The position numbers and the translations under genes were made by a program. From positions 1 through 64,000 of the forward strand of contig JANPJA010000138.1 in NCBI GenBank assembly GCA_031425275.1: a stretch of 64,000 nucleotides of DNA. Direction: 5' to 3'. A model generated the notes under the pieces. That model made no database searches. It worked only from the letters and a program-made list of their open reading frames with translations, and was not told where the DNA came from. Positions 18,901-27,033 of the stretch are shown in pieces (the stretch's first letter is position 1; every line of letters begins with the position of its first letter). Source of the DNA: JAIVGV01 sp031425275 (lineage in GTDB: Bacteria; Acidobacteriota; Blastocatellia; Pyrinomonadales; Pyrinomonadaceae).

Positions 18901-19072
18901 TCACGGCCGGGCCGATTGAGCGCGCGTCGAGGCCGGAGATGGTGTCGGAGTCAACCTTGACGGCTTCGGGCGCGGGCGGCGGCGCGGGGGTCTGCGAAGC
19001 GGCCGGGAGGGAGGCGCAGAAGACGGCCGCGGCGAGCCGCAGCGCGAGCAGGTTTTTCACGCGGTTGAGCAT
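15935..19072 (-). CDS. Secreted BNR/sortilin-like beta-propeller protein
   Basis: 1045 residues with a signal peptide (MLNRVKNLLALRLAAAVF, cleavage near residue 27). Residues 45-760 contain many Asp-box/BNR repeats such as STDGGENWTHL, TSDGGKTWQ, STDGGKTWAKL and VSEDGGKTFS, which build the large ten-bladed propeller seen in sortilin/VPS10 and oligoxyloglucan hydrolase-like proteins. The last 280 residues are helical and non-repetitive. Such proteins are abundant in acidobacteria and Bacteroidetes; most are called glycosyl hydrolase without evidence, and a peptide- or glycan-binding role is equally possible. Its stop codon sits at the edge of a heptamer repeat array. Confidence 0.85.
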   Translation of the reverse strand: MLNRVKNLLALRLAAAVFCASLPAASQTPAPPPAPEAVKVDSDTISGLDARSIGPAVMGGRVAALDAVWEGNRTTVYVGTASGGVWKSVNGGTSFKPVFDKHNLSIGAVAVDPSNPKTVWVGTGESWVRNSVSVGDGVYRSTDGGENWTHLGLKDSERIARVIVDPKDANTAYVCATGHLWDANPERGVFKTSDGGKTWQKTLFVNDDTGCAMIDIDPQDSKTLYASMWQYRRKPYTFNSGGPGSGLFKSTDGGKTWAKLSRGLPEGDLGRIAMRVAPSNPKVVYAVVEAKKSALFRSDDGGDTWARLNDGPNIVGRPFYFALLYVDPKNENRVYKPGTGLVVSEDGGKTFSPIAGSVHSDFHAMWIDPANTERLFVGTDGGFYSSEDRGARWRFHANLPVSQFYHVSYDMARPYNVYGGLQDNSSWYGPSSAVGGVQNKHWRSVYGGDGFWVFEDPTDAAYVYAEYQGGNLARINRHTLETRDIKPLPRAGEKFRFNWNAPIHISPTQKGTIYFGSQFLFRSRDRGDSWERISPDLTTNDPAKQKQEESGGLTVDNSDAEAHTTIYTISESPKNGQIVWAGTDDGNLQVTRDGGKAWANVVGNVPGLPSATWVSTVEAGRFDEATAYATFDGHMTGDMKPYVFKTTDFGKTWTPLVTPDVEGYAHVIKEDTVNKDLLFLGTEFGLFVSVDGGKNWARFKGGEFPRVAVRDIAVHPRDHDLLLATHGRGIWIVDDITPLRALTPELLAQDAAFVPSSSPVLTTPASEFNFAGDAEFFGRAESESAQIVYYQKKRHIFGDLKLEIYDEAGQLVSTIPGGKRRGLNRVEWSMRMKAPKLPPAASLVPNFYSIVGPRVPEGTYTVKMFKNKEVFTAKLQLVPDPRSRHTKEDRALQFSTVMKLYGMLGELTYVVDSITDMRDQTRERLGKLEANDPARPPVQTLLARLEGVRARLVTTREGPGISGEERVRERMGGLYGAVNAYDGRPSQSQLGRINELGKELATVVADFDTLPQKELAAANAALTSKNLAPVKQLTKAEWEKRQTEN

Positions 19073-19104
19073 CGGGGGATTGTCCTCAACTAAAAGTTGA
19101 AAGT

Positions 19105-19217
19105 ATGAACGATGAACGATGAAGTGAAAGACGAGAAGAACAGTTTTCAGTTTTTAGTTTTCAGCAAAATCAGCCTCTGCCTCTGGAAATAAATGCTGAA
19201 AACTGAAAACTGTTCTT
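19105..19217. repeat. Heptanucleotide repeats forming an inverted repeat
   Basis: ATGAACG occurs twice in tandem (19105-19118), then GTTTTCA, GTTTTTA, GTTTTCA (19143-19163). After 33 nt come TGAAAAC twice (19197-19210) and TGTTCTT. The flanks AAGAACA and TGTTCTT are complementary, so the region folds into an imperfect stem. It fills the gap between two minus-strand genes. Confidence 0.8.
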
Positions 19218-19223
19218 CGTTCA

Positions 19224-20069
19224 TTAGCGGGCGGGCGGCTTCGCGGGCGGCTTGACGGCCTCGACCGGCTTCTTGTCGGCGGGCTTCGTCTCGGCCTCTT
19301 TGTTCTCGGGCTTGGCGGCGGGGGCATTGGCGTCGGCCTTCTTAGGCGCGGCGGGCATCTTGAAGCGCGCGTCGTCGACCGCCGGGTTGACCTCGATCTT
19401 CTCGAAGGTCATCGAGAGCATCGGCTGGCCCTTCGGGCCGAACTGGAAGGAGTGCGGCATCATCATTCCGTTCACTTCCTTGTAGTCGCCGGAGATCGCA
19501 ACCAACTCCTGCTCCGTCCCGCGCACCGTGCGCTTGGACTCCGACTTGAGTTCGAGGAACGAGTCCGCGTCGAGCCAGATGTGTGTCACGTCGCCGCCCT
19601 TTTTCGTCAGCTTGAGCTTATAGGCGTCGGTGCCTTCGACCGCCTCCTTGCCGACGAATTCGACCTTGTTGCCCTTCTCCTTCCAATCGACGAGCGGGCC
19701 GTCGATGTCCGAGTCTTGGGAAAACTCTTTGAGCATCTCGTCGTTCATCGGCTCAGGATTCGGGTTGCCCTGAAACGGCATCACCTGCCAGCCGCCCGCG
19801 CCGTCGAAGGCGAGCGTGCCGACCATGCCCTGCACGGTGAAGTCGGCGCGCATTTTGTTGGGGCGCGACTGCTCCATCACGATGGGGACGGCGAAGCCGG
19901 GCTGGATTTCGCGCTTGCCCGCGATCCGCAACGTCTTGACGGCCTTGAGCTTCGCCATCCCGCCGCGGGCCGCGAGGTGCTTGGCGACGATCTCGTCAAC
20001 GGTCTGTGCCGAGGCCGCGGAGGCGAGCACGAGCGTGGCCGCGAGGCCGAGCGTGATTTTTCTAAACAT
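19224..20069 (-). CDS. Secreted LolA-like outer-membrane lipoprotein-sorting family protein
   Basis: 281 residues. Residues 1-22 are a signal peptide ending ASAASAQ. The sequence TVDEIVAKHLAARGGMAKLKAVKTLRI and the beta-rich body with TFEKIEVNPAVDDARFKMP match the LolA-like, often unannotated, lipoprotein-sorting family common in acidobacteria. The final 45 residues are a Lys/Ala/Pro-rich tail. Classical LolA carries lipoproteins across the periplasm, but these paralogues are more distant and their cargo is unknown. The gene is monocistronic, with GGAGAA before the ATG. Confidence 0.75.
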   Translation of the reverse strand: MFRKITLGLAATLVLASAASAQTVDEIVAKHLAARGGMAKLKAVKTLRIAGKREIQPGFAVPIVMEQSRPNKMRADFTVQGMVGTLAFDGAGGWQVMPFQGNPNPEPMNDEMLKEFSQDSDIDGPLVDWKEKGNKVEFVGKEAVEGTDAYKLKLTKKGGDVTHIWLDADSFLELKSESKRTVRGTEQELVAISGDYKEVNGMMMPHSFQFGPKGQPMLSMTFEKIEVNPAVDDARFKMPAAPKKADANAPAAKPENKEAETKPADKKPVEAVKPPAKPPAR

Positions 20070-20260
20070 CTGGAAAATTCTCCTTGTAATGGGGGGCGTG
20101 GTTTGATGATCTTCGGGTCGAATGTGGCTCGTAGATCGGGTCGCCCGACGCGGGCGGGGCCGTGGTCAATTATTCCGAGTTGGAATTACGGGATTTGGTG
20201 AATGAAAGTTTCAGGCGTGGGGAACCGCGATGGGTGGGTTGCTTGAACGCCGACGCTGGT

Positions 20261-21661
20261 TCAAGCCTCCTCAGACTTCTCGACGGGATAACCCGCCTCG
20301 ACGTAGGCGGACGTGCCGCCCGTCACGTTGTAGAGGTGACGGAAGCCGCGCCGCGCGAGGATGCTGGTGGCCGCACTCGAACGGTAGCCGCCCGCGCAGA
20401 TGACGGCGACGTACAGGCCCGGGTCGAGATCGTCGAGCGAATGGGTAGCCAAATCGGAAAGCGTCACGAGCCGCGCGCCGGGCACGTGCCCGCCTGCGTA
20501 CTCGGCCGGACGGCGCACGTCGAGAACTTGGACGGGGTGGCCCTCTTCGAGGAAATCGTGCAACTCGTCAACCGCGATCTGCGTCACCATGTTGGCCTCG
20601 AACTCTTCTTCCTGCCACACCTCTTTCCCGCCCGTGAGGAAGCCTTCGACCGGCTCAAGGCCGACGCGCGCGAGCCTCTTCACGGCCTCGCCCACCTGCG
20701 CCTCGTCGTTCGCGACGATGACCAGTTTTGAGCCGTGTGGGATCAGGACGCCCGCCCACGAAGCGAACTGACCGGACAGCCCGATGTTGAGCGAGCCCGA
20801 GGCGTGGTACGCGCCGAACTCCGCGGCCGTCCGCACATCAAGCACGACGCAGTTTTCGTCCCTCAGGTGAGAGAACACTTCGGCGGGCTTCATGGCGCGC
20901 GGGCGGGGCAACTCCCCGAGAGCGGGCGCGCCCACACGGTTAAGCTCCGCGTCGTGTGAGAAATATTGCGGGGCGGGTGAAAGGTCAGTCGTCATCATGC
21001 GGACGAAGTCGTCTTTCGTCATAGGGGCCAGCGCGGGATTGAAGCGACGCTGTTGTCCGATGGTCGATGAAGTTTCCTTCGAGATGTTGCGGCCGCACAT
21101 GCTCCCCGCCCCGTGGGCCGGGTAAACTTCCGTATCGTCGTCGAGGGTGAGGAGCTTCGAGCGCAAACTCTCGTAGAGCAACCCGGCCATCTGCTCGGTC
21201 GTGTAGCCACGCGACCCGGCGAGATCGGGCCGCCCCACGTCGCCGATGAAGAGCGTGTCGCCCGTGAGCACCTTCCGCGGCGACTCTGAATCGCCCGTCT
21301 CACTAATTAGGACACAGACGCCCTCCGGCGTGTGGCCGGGCGTCTCGATGAAGCGCAAAACCGTCGTGCCGATTTTCAACTCGTCGCCGTCGCTGACGGC
21401 GAGATGAGGAAACAGCGCCCCGGCCTCTTTGCCGAAGACGATCTCCGCGCCCGTCAGCTCCGCCAACTCCCGGTGGCCGCTGACAAAGTCGGCGTGCAGA
21501 TGAGTCTCGACGACATACTTGATGCGGTACCCCAGAGCTTCGGCTTCGGCGAGATACTGCTCCACGTCGCGCTGCGGATCGACGACCGCGGCCTCGCCCT
21601 CCGAGCCGATAAAGTAAGAAGCGTGCGCAAGACAGCCGAGATAAAATTGTTTGAAATACAT
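20261..21661 (-). CDS. MBL-fold hydrolase with two rhodanese domains (persulfide dioxygenase-like)
   Basis: 466 residues: an ETHE1-like metallo-beta-lactamase domain (1-235), then two rhodanese domains (about 255-350 and 365-460). Metal motif residues are His54, His56, Asp58 and His63 in THLHADFVSGH, then TPGHTPEG and a later YPAHGAGS histidine. Phe replaces the usual second His after Asp58, as in a recognised subfamily of bacterial MBL-rhodanese proteins. The first rhodanese domain has VIVAND where the active-site Cys should be and is probably inactive; the second keeps ICAGGYRS. Predicted role: oxidation or transfer of persulfide sulfur. I chose the ATG at 21661 because it gives the family start (MYFKQFYLGCLAHASY). 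Confidence 0.88.
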   Translation of the reverse strand: MYFKQFYLGCLAHASYFIGSEGEAAVVDPQRDVEQYLAEAEALGYRIKYVVETHLHADFVSGHRELAELTGAEIVFGKEAGALFPHLAVSDGDELKIGTTVLRFIETPGHTPEGVCVLISETGDSESPRKVLTGDTLFIGDVGRPDLAGSRGYTTEQMAGLLYESLRSKLLTLDDDTEVYPAHGAGSMCGRNISKETSSTIGQQRRFNPALAPMTKDDFVRMMTTDLSPAPQYFSHDAELNRVGAPALGELPRPRAMKPAEVFSHLRDENCVVLDVRTAAEFGAYHASGSLNIGLSGQFASWAGVLIPHGSKLVIVANDEAQVGEAVKRLARVGLEPVEGFLTGGKEVWQEEEFEANMVTQIAVDELHDFLEEGHPVQVLDVRRPAEYAGGHVPGARLVTLSDLATHSLDDLDPGLYVAVICAGGYRSSAATSILARRGFRHLYNVTGGTSAYVEAGYPVEKSEEA

Positions 21662-21787
21662 TTTTTGGAATACCTTTTTTGCAATACCTTGTGCCACGGC
21701 CACGAAGGACACGGAGCTAACAACTCAGGGCAGGTTTTGAGAAATGTAATTGCTATTGCTTATCAGTTAGCCGACTCCGGCGTCTGG

Positions 21788-22744
21788 CTAATTGGTGTGG
21801 CCCGACGGGTAAATCAGTTCCGCGTCCTCATTAGTGGATTCAATCTTGATGCGGTGAAAGCCTTTCTTCGGGTGGGTGGACAGGTATGTGAGCGCGATCT
21901 GGCGGCCGAGTCGTTCTTCAATCTGGCGGAGGTAGGGCTGGAAACTGACGGGCGCGCCCGTCCCTTGGAAGAAGGCCCGGCCGCCCGTCTCGTCAGTGAG
22001 CCGTTCGAGCGCGCCCTGCGCGTTGCCGACGAGGGCCGGGTTGCGGTCGGTGCTAATCGTGGGCGCGTAAATCGCATGGATCGCGACACCGCGCCGCTGC
22101 GCTTCCGTGATGGCCCTTTGTAAATCGAGGCTTTGGCCGGGCGATGAATTGTCGGCCCCGTTCGAGATATCGAGTCCGTCGCTGACGACCAGCGCGGCCC
22201 GACGGCCCTGCGGCTGCGCCTGAAAACGCTTGATCGCCTCGCGGATCGTCACGTAAGGGTTGTAAGGCCCGGAGCCGGAGGTGCCGGCCGGGATGCGCAA
22301 GGCGTTGGCGGCGCGTTCGAGATCGTTGGTAAACTTCTGCCTGATCTGCACGGAGCCGGAGCGCATGTAGCCGACGAGGACGAAAGTGCCCGCGGGGAGC
22401 CGGCGGATGAACCCCGCCAGTCCGCTGATCTCGTTGGCGACGGGCGAGACGAGATCGTCTTGCACGAGCACGGCGAGGTAGAGCGGCGAGCGGTCGCCCG
22501 CGCTTCGCGTCGAGAGAATTTCCTGACGCTCGCCGTCTTCGAGCAGCGTCAAGTTGACGGTGCGTAACTCCTCGCTCTGCCGCGCCGCGCCTCGCAGTCG
22601 GAGGGTGACGGGGATCGTGACGGAGCGCACGGAGCCGCCGCCGCCGATCCGCGCGCCCTGCCCCGCGAGGCCGGACGCGCCCGCCGCGCACACGAGCGCG
22701 ACGGCGACCAACGCGGACAACTTTCTTTGAACCCTTCTTGCCAT
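21788..22744 (-). CDS. Secreted VWFA-related protein of acidobacterial type
   Basis: 318 residues with a signal peptide (MARRVQRKLSALVAVALVC, cleavage near residue 30). The von Willebrand A-like core runs from about residue 85 to 290 (LYLAVLVQDDLVSP, then RRAALVVSDGLDISNG). The expected DxSxS metal site is replaced by VQDDLVS, so metal binding is doubtful. This is the VWFA-related family that expanded in Acidobacteriota; the function is unknown, probably protein interaction in the periplasm. A TATAAT hexamer on the minus strand (22783-22788) about 40 nt upstream suggests its own promoter. Confidence 0.8.
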   Translation of the reverse strand: MARRVQRKLSALVAVALVCAAGASGLAGQGARIGGGGSVRSVTIPVTLRLRGAARQSEELRTVNLTLLEDGERQEILSTRSAGDRSPLYLAVLVQDDLVSPVANEISGLAGFIRRLPAGTFVLVGYMRSGSVQIRQKFTNDLERAANALRIPAGTSGSGPYNPYVTIREAIKRFQAQPQGRRAALVVSDGLDISNGADNSSPGQSLDLQRAITEAQRRGVAIHAIYAPTISTDRNPALVGNAQGALERLTDETGGRAFFQGTGAPVSFQPYLRQIEERLGRQIALTYLSTHPKKGFHRIKIESTNEDAELIYPSGHTN

Positions 22745-22916
22745 TTGTTCACCATGCTTCGACTTGTCGGCAGAGCGAAACGATTATATAACCTCGGGAG
22801 CGTGCGGCGCATCTAAATCGTCTCCGCGCCGCGCGCGAGACGGAGGGCAATTTGGCCGTCCACGCCGCGCGTCGTATTCGGCCGGCTTATTCAGTTGGGG
22901 AAATGTGTGACGATCA

Positions 22917-23723
22917 GTGTCGAAACTCAGTAGGAAGCGCAACGAGAAACTGACCCGGCGTGAGCGCGCGGCCCACTCGCTGTTGCGGGCCGGGCCGTGG
23001 ATGTCCGTGCTGCTGCTGGTCTTCCCCGCGCCGGCGTATTTCCTCCTCCGCTACTTCGCCGCCGACACGGCCGCGGGCGAGTGGATGCTGCTCGCGCTGA
23101 CCTCGCTGTTCGTCGGCTCGCTCGCCGCTCTCGTCGCGGTCATCACCTTCCTGATTCTCAAAAGCCTTTGGGCGCGGCGGCTGCGCGAGAGGCTGGCGTC
23201 CGACGGAGTCACCGCCGACGAGTTGGATTGGTTTCACCCCGAGTTAACCCGCGCGGAGCGGCGCGCCCTGAAAGAGATCGAATCGGGCGATGTCCTGCTC
23301 GCCGAAGTTTACCGCGAGACGCTCGCGTCGCGGCTGACGGCCACACGTCTGCTCACCCAATCGCGAAGGGAGAAGGCCCGCGTCGGGCGGCGGCTCGCGG
23401 AGGCGCATCGCCTGAACACCCCGGAGCGCGGCGCGCTTGAAGAGGAACTGCGCACGGATGGCGCGAGGCTGGCGCGGGTCGAGGCCGAAACTTTGCAACG
23501 ACACTCGCAGGCCCAGACGCGGCTGCGCACCATTGAGGCCGCCGCCAGCCGCGCCGCCAACGAGCACGGGACGCGCGTCGCGCTTGACCGTTTGGAGTTG
23601 ACCAACGCGCAAGTCCCGCCGTCGCTTGAAGCCGCCCGGGTCGAACGAGAGGAGCGCGCCCGGTTCGAGCACGAGTTGCACGCCGAGACGTTGCGGGAAT
23701 TGAACGGTAAAGACGAGAGATAG
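22917..23723 (+). CDS. Membrane protein with long coiled-coil, function unknown
   Basis: 268 residues from a GTG start without a clear ribosome site, so the start is approximate. Two transmembrane segments (about 28-48 and 56-82) follow a basic N-terminus (KLSRKRNEKLTRRERAA). Residues 110-268 are almost wholly charged helix rich in Arg, Glu, Leu and Ala, a probable cytoplasmic coiled-coil. I recognise no family. The gene is divergent from the VWFA-like gene and convergent with the AlkZ-like gene 38 bp away. Confidence 0.7.
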   Translation: MSKLSRKRNEKLTRRERAAHSLLRAGPWMSVLLLVFPAPAYFLLRYFAADTAAGEWMLLALTSLFVGSLAALVAVITFLILKSLWARRLRERLASDGVTADELDWFHPELTRAERRALKEIESGDVLLAEVYRETLASRLTATRLLTQSRREKARVGRRLAEAHRLNTPERGALEEELRTDGARLARVEAETLQRHSQAQTRLRTIEAAASRAANEHGTRVALDRLELTNAQVPPSLEAARVEREERARFEHELHAETLRELNGKDER

Positions 23724-23761
23724 GAACGCCCCCGAAGCAACGCCGCCGCCGACGTTTCACT

Positions 23762-24622
23762 TCAACCCGACCCGCCCGCCCTCCGCGCGAAATCACTCAG
23801 ACGGTAAACTCCCACATCCAGCCGCTCCGCGTAGCCTTCGGCGACGAGCGCTTGATTCCCTTTCCCGGCGTCCGGCCGCGACAGCCCGGACACTTTCGCC
23901 AGCTCGCCCTTTACCGTCACGCCCGCCCCGTCGAGGAAGGCGCGGGCCACTTCACGCAGGGCTGCTTCGCGACCCACCTTCACTTTCAGCTCTTTGGGGA
24001 ACCGCGCCTCGGAGAGCGTCCAGACGTAGGTGAACCAAGGCTCGTAGAGCACGTCTTGCGGGACGACTTTCATCGTGCGCTGCAATTCGTCGAGCGCGCG
24101 CGTCAGCCTCGCGCGGTCGCCCAGCTTCGAGGCGGCGCGCAGGTCGCAAGTCGCCATCTCCCACTCGCGCCGCAACACCTTCAACACGGCGCGCGCCTCC
24201 TCGGAGAGCCGTCCCGCCTCGGCCCGGCGCGCGACGCCCCAGAGCGCGTTGAAGTGTGGCACGAGCCGGCGCGCGACGAAGAGCGAGCGGCCCTTCGCCA
24301 GCTTGGCGTAATAGACCCGCCCGGCCCGCATCACTTCATCCTTCGTCACCCACGCCAGACTGCTCTCCGGGTCTTTCTGGACGTTGCGGGGCATGTGCGC
24401 GTCGCGCCGTCCGCAGACGGCGACGTAGAGCGACGCGCCCGGCCGGCGCGCGTCGGTCATCGCGGCGCAGAAGCCCGCGCGCTCCACCAGCCGCTCGGCC
24501 CCGCCCGCATCCACCACGCGCGACTCCGCCTCGCGCGCCCACATCTGATCGCGGAACGCCTCGACCTCCTCGGTCAGGAACCCCGCCCCCGACAACTCCC
24601 GCCGCGCCGCCGAACGAGCCAT
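23762..24622 (-). CDS. AlkZ-like winged-helix protein (putative DNA glycosylase relative)
   Basis: 286 residues. The segments ALWGVARRAEAGRLSEEARAV, WEMATCDLRAASKLGDRARL, ALDELQRTMKVVPQDVLYEP and FTYVWTLSEARFP resemble the shortened AlkZ/YcaQ-related family, whose full-length members unhook DNA crosslinks. The C-terminus (GVTVKGELAKVSGLSRPDAG) looks like a winged helix. The QxD/QxQ catalytic motif of true AlkZ is not obvious, so catalysis is uncertain. It is a single gene; a TATAAT hexamer on the minus strand (24694-24699) lies about 70 nt upstream. The alternative is a DNA-binding protein of unknown role. Confidence 0.55.
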   Translation of the reverse strand: MARSAARRELSGAGFLTEEVEAFRDQMWAREAESRVVDAGGAERLVERAGFCAAMTDARRPGASLYVAVCGRRDAHMPRNVQKDPESSLAWVTKDEVMRAGRVYYAKLAKGRSLFVARRLVPHFNALWGVARRAEAGRLSEEARAVLKVLRREWEMATCDLRAASKLGDRARLTRALDELQRTMKVVPQDVLYEPWFTYVWTLSEARFPKELKVKVGREAALREVARAFLDGAGVTVKGELAKVSGLSRPDAGKGNQALVAEGYAERLDVGVYRLSDFARRAGGSG

Positions 24623-25035
24623 CAGTTCTCCCCGTTGATCAAATCAATCTCGACACTCCGCGGGCCTCGCGGCTCGCTTCAATTCGGGCCGCGATTATAA
24701 TCCATCCTGTGTGAAGCCCCCACGTTTCGCCCCCACCCGTCCTGATTAAGTTTGGCTCCACGCGGCCTACTTGCCGTCCACGAACGACGCCCCTGTCAAA
24801 TGATCAGTGTGCCGGCCTGTCAAAGTGACATGCGGCGGGTTATGCTTGTCGAGTCAGTCCTCCCGGCATTTGCCCCACAGCGAAAATGGCTGTCACAAAC
24901 GCGAATTTTAGATACGCCCATTGTTGTCTGATCGGCACGACGGTTGCTATCATTCAAGCTGCGGTTTTGGATCCATGATCCTCGACGCCCCCGGGCCTCA
25001 CGCCCAGCAGGTTTTAGTAACGCAATCTGCTCCTG
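24623..25035. other. Gene-free divergent control region
   Basis: 413 bases between the divergent AlkZ-like gene and the histidine kinase gene. It holds a minus-strand TATAAT at 24694-24699, the pair CTGTCAAATGA and CTGTCAAAGTGA near 24794-24832, and a sigma-54-like promoter at 24933-24949. I see no RNA gene or small coding frame. Confidence 0.6.
24933..24949 (+). promoter_or_regulatory. Sigma-54-like (-24/-12) promoter candidate
   Basis: CGGCACGACGGTTGCTA matches the RpoN consensus (TGGCACG, four bases, TTGCW) at every consensus position except the first base, with exact GG-GC spacing. It lies 87 nt upstream of the histidine kinase ATG and on its strand. No enhancer-binding protein is encoded in the window. 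Confidence 0.5.
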
Positions 25036-26979
25036 ATGGAACCCACCGTCACTAAAAGTTTGGCCCCCGCGTACATGCGGATCGTCAGCCTCCTCGGCGC
25101 GGCGGCCTGTGCCCTCTCGTTCTACTATCTGCCCGTCGAGCGCCTCGACACGCACTTCCTCTTGCTCGCCGCGCTCACCCTCGTCGTCGGCTCGCGGTTT
25201 AGCATCCGCATCCCGCGCGTCAGCGCGCACATCTCCGTCTCCGACACCTTCACCTTCCTGACCATCCTGCTGTTCGGCGGCGAGGCGGCCGTGCTCGTGG
25301 CCGCGCTCGACGGCCTCTTCACCACGCTGCGCTTCAGCCGCAAGCCGGGAACGCTCTGCTTCAACGCGGCCGTGGTCGCACTCTCGACTTTCGCCGCCGT
25401 CGAGATTCTTCATTGGACGATCGGCGACATCAGCCTGCTTAGCGGCGGGGCTTACACGCCAACTCTCGTCGCCGCCCTGTTCATTTTAACCATCAGCCAG
25501 TACGTTTTTAACTCGGGTCTGGTGGCCCTCGCGGGCGCACTCAAGTCGGGGCAGCCCCTCTTTCCACACTGGCGGCAGAACTACCTCTGGACATCAATCA
25601 GCTACTTCGCCGGGGCCTCCGCCGCCGGCCTCATCGTCAAGCTGATCGAGGTGGTCGGTTTCTACGCTTTCGTCGGCGCGCTGCCCGTCATCGGCATCGT
25701 CTATTTCACCTACCTCACCTATCTCAAACACGTCGAGACTTCCGCCGCGCAAGTCGAGCAGGCCGAGCGGCACGTCGAGGAACTGTCACACTACATCGCC
25801 GAGCAGGAGCGCATCCGCGATCAATTCTCGCAACTGGAAAAGATGTCCGCGCTCGGAGAGTTGGCGTCGGGGGTGGCGCACGACTTTAACAACACGCTCA
25901 CCGGCATCCTCGGCCGCGCGCAGTTGCTCACGCGCACGTCCGACCCGGAGAAGATCAAAAAGGGCTTGCAGATCATCATCAAGACGGCCGAGGACGGGGC
26001 CAAGACCGTCAGGCGCATTCAGGACTTCGCGCGCCAGCGGCGCGACCACGACTTCGCCCCCGTCCGCGTCGATCAACTCCTCCTCGACGTGAAAGACATG
26101 ACGCGGCCGCGCTGGAAGGATCGCGCCGAGGCCGAGGACATATACATCCGCGTCGTGCTTCGCCTCGAGTCGCGCGCCTGCGTGTCGGGCGACGAGTCGG
26201 AGTTGCGCGAGGTGCTGGTCAACATGGTCTTTAACGCGGTTGACGCGATGCCGCGGGGGGGCACGCTGACGCTCTCGACGGGCGAGGCCGGCGGGGCGGT
26301 GCAAATTTGCGTGTGCGACACGGGCGTCGGGATGAGCGAAGAGGTGCGCTCGCGCGTCTTCGACCCGTTCTTCACGACGAAGGGTCGCGCCGGTATGGGC
26401 TTAGGACTCGCCGTTTCTTTCGGGATCATCCACCGGCACGCGGGTACGGTTGAAGTCGAGTCGGCGGTCGGGAGCGGGTCGAGTTTCAGGATTAACCTGC
26501 CGTTGGCGAAGGGCGTGGTCAAGGACGATCCGCAAGTCGAGTCGCCCCCGGCCCAGCCCCCGGCGGCGGCCGCGGCGCGGGCGCGCATCCTCGTGGTTGA
26601 TGACGAACACCACGTCCGCGTTTTGTTAAGCGACATCCTCCACGCCGGGGGCTACGAAGCCGTGACGGCGGGCGGCGGCGCGGAGGCTCTGTCGCTTTTG
26701 CAGTGCGGCCGATTCGACGCCGTCTTCACCGACATCGGGATGCCCGGCATGAATGGTTGGGAATTGGCGCGGGCCGTGCGCGAGTTGGACGCGGGGCTGC
26801 CGCTGGCCATCATCACCGGGTGGGGCGAAGCGGTCGGCTCCACCCAACAGGAAGCGGCGGGGGTCAACTGGGTCGTCACCAAGCCGTTCACGTTCGACCG
26901 GATTCTTGAGATCGCACAAGAGGTTTGTGCGCACAAGGATTCGGCCGCGCGCCGGGGCGACACCGTCATCGCCGCCTGA
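25036..26979 (+). CDS. Membrane hybrid sensor histidine kinase with C-terminal receiver
   Basis: 647 residues. Residues 10-235 contain about seven hydrophobic segments forming a MASE-like membrane sensor. A short coiled-coil (240-270) leads into a HisKA domain with phospho-acceptor His282 (SGVAHDFNNTLTGILG) and an HATPase_c domain with NMVFNAVDAMPRGG, DTGVGM and GMGLGLAVSFG. An Ala-Pro linker is followed by a receiver domain (about 518-632) with DDE, Asp566 (FTDIGMPG) and Lys616 (VVTKPF). The HDFNN H-box is typical of kinases that often work with sigma-54 systems, which fits the RpoN-like promoter upstream. The signal and target are unknown. It is convergent with a single-domain response regulator 54 bp downstream, a possible partner. 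Confidence 0.92.
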   Translation: MEPTVTKSLAPAYMRIVSLLGAAACALSFYYLPVERLDTHFLLLAALTLVVGSRFSIRIPRVSAHISVSDTFTFLTILLFGGEAAVLVAALDGLFTTLRFSRKPGTLCFNAAVVALSTFAAVEILHWTIGDISLLSGGAYTPTLVAALFILTISQYVFNSGLVALAGALKSGQPLFPHWRQNYLWTSISYFAGASAAGLIVKLIEVVGFYAFVGALPVIGIVYFTYLTYLKHVETSAAQVEQAERHVEELSHYIAEQERIRDQFSQLEKMSALGELASGVAHDFNNTLTGILGRAQLLTRTSDPEKIKKGLQIIIKTAEDGAKTVRRIQDFARQRRDHDFAPVRVDQLLLDVKDMTRPRWKDRAEAEDIYIRVVLRLESRACVSGDESELREVLVNMVFNAVDAMPRGGTLTLSTGEAGGAVQICVCDTGVGMSEEVRSRVFDPFFTTKGRAGMGLGLAVSFGIIHRHAGTVEVESAVGSGSSFRINLPLAKGVVKDDPQVESPPAQPPAAAAARARILVVDDEHHVRVLLSDILHAGGYEAVTAGGGAEALSLLQCGRFDAVFTDIGMPGMNGWELARAVRELDAGLPLAIITGWGEAVGSTQQEAAGVNWVVTKPFTFDRILEIAQEVCAHKDSAARRGDTVIAA

Positions 26980-27033
26980 GACCTCTTCCCCCGTCCGACA
27001 CTCCCGCCGCCGAATGCCCCGCCCTAACCAAGA

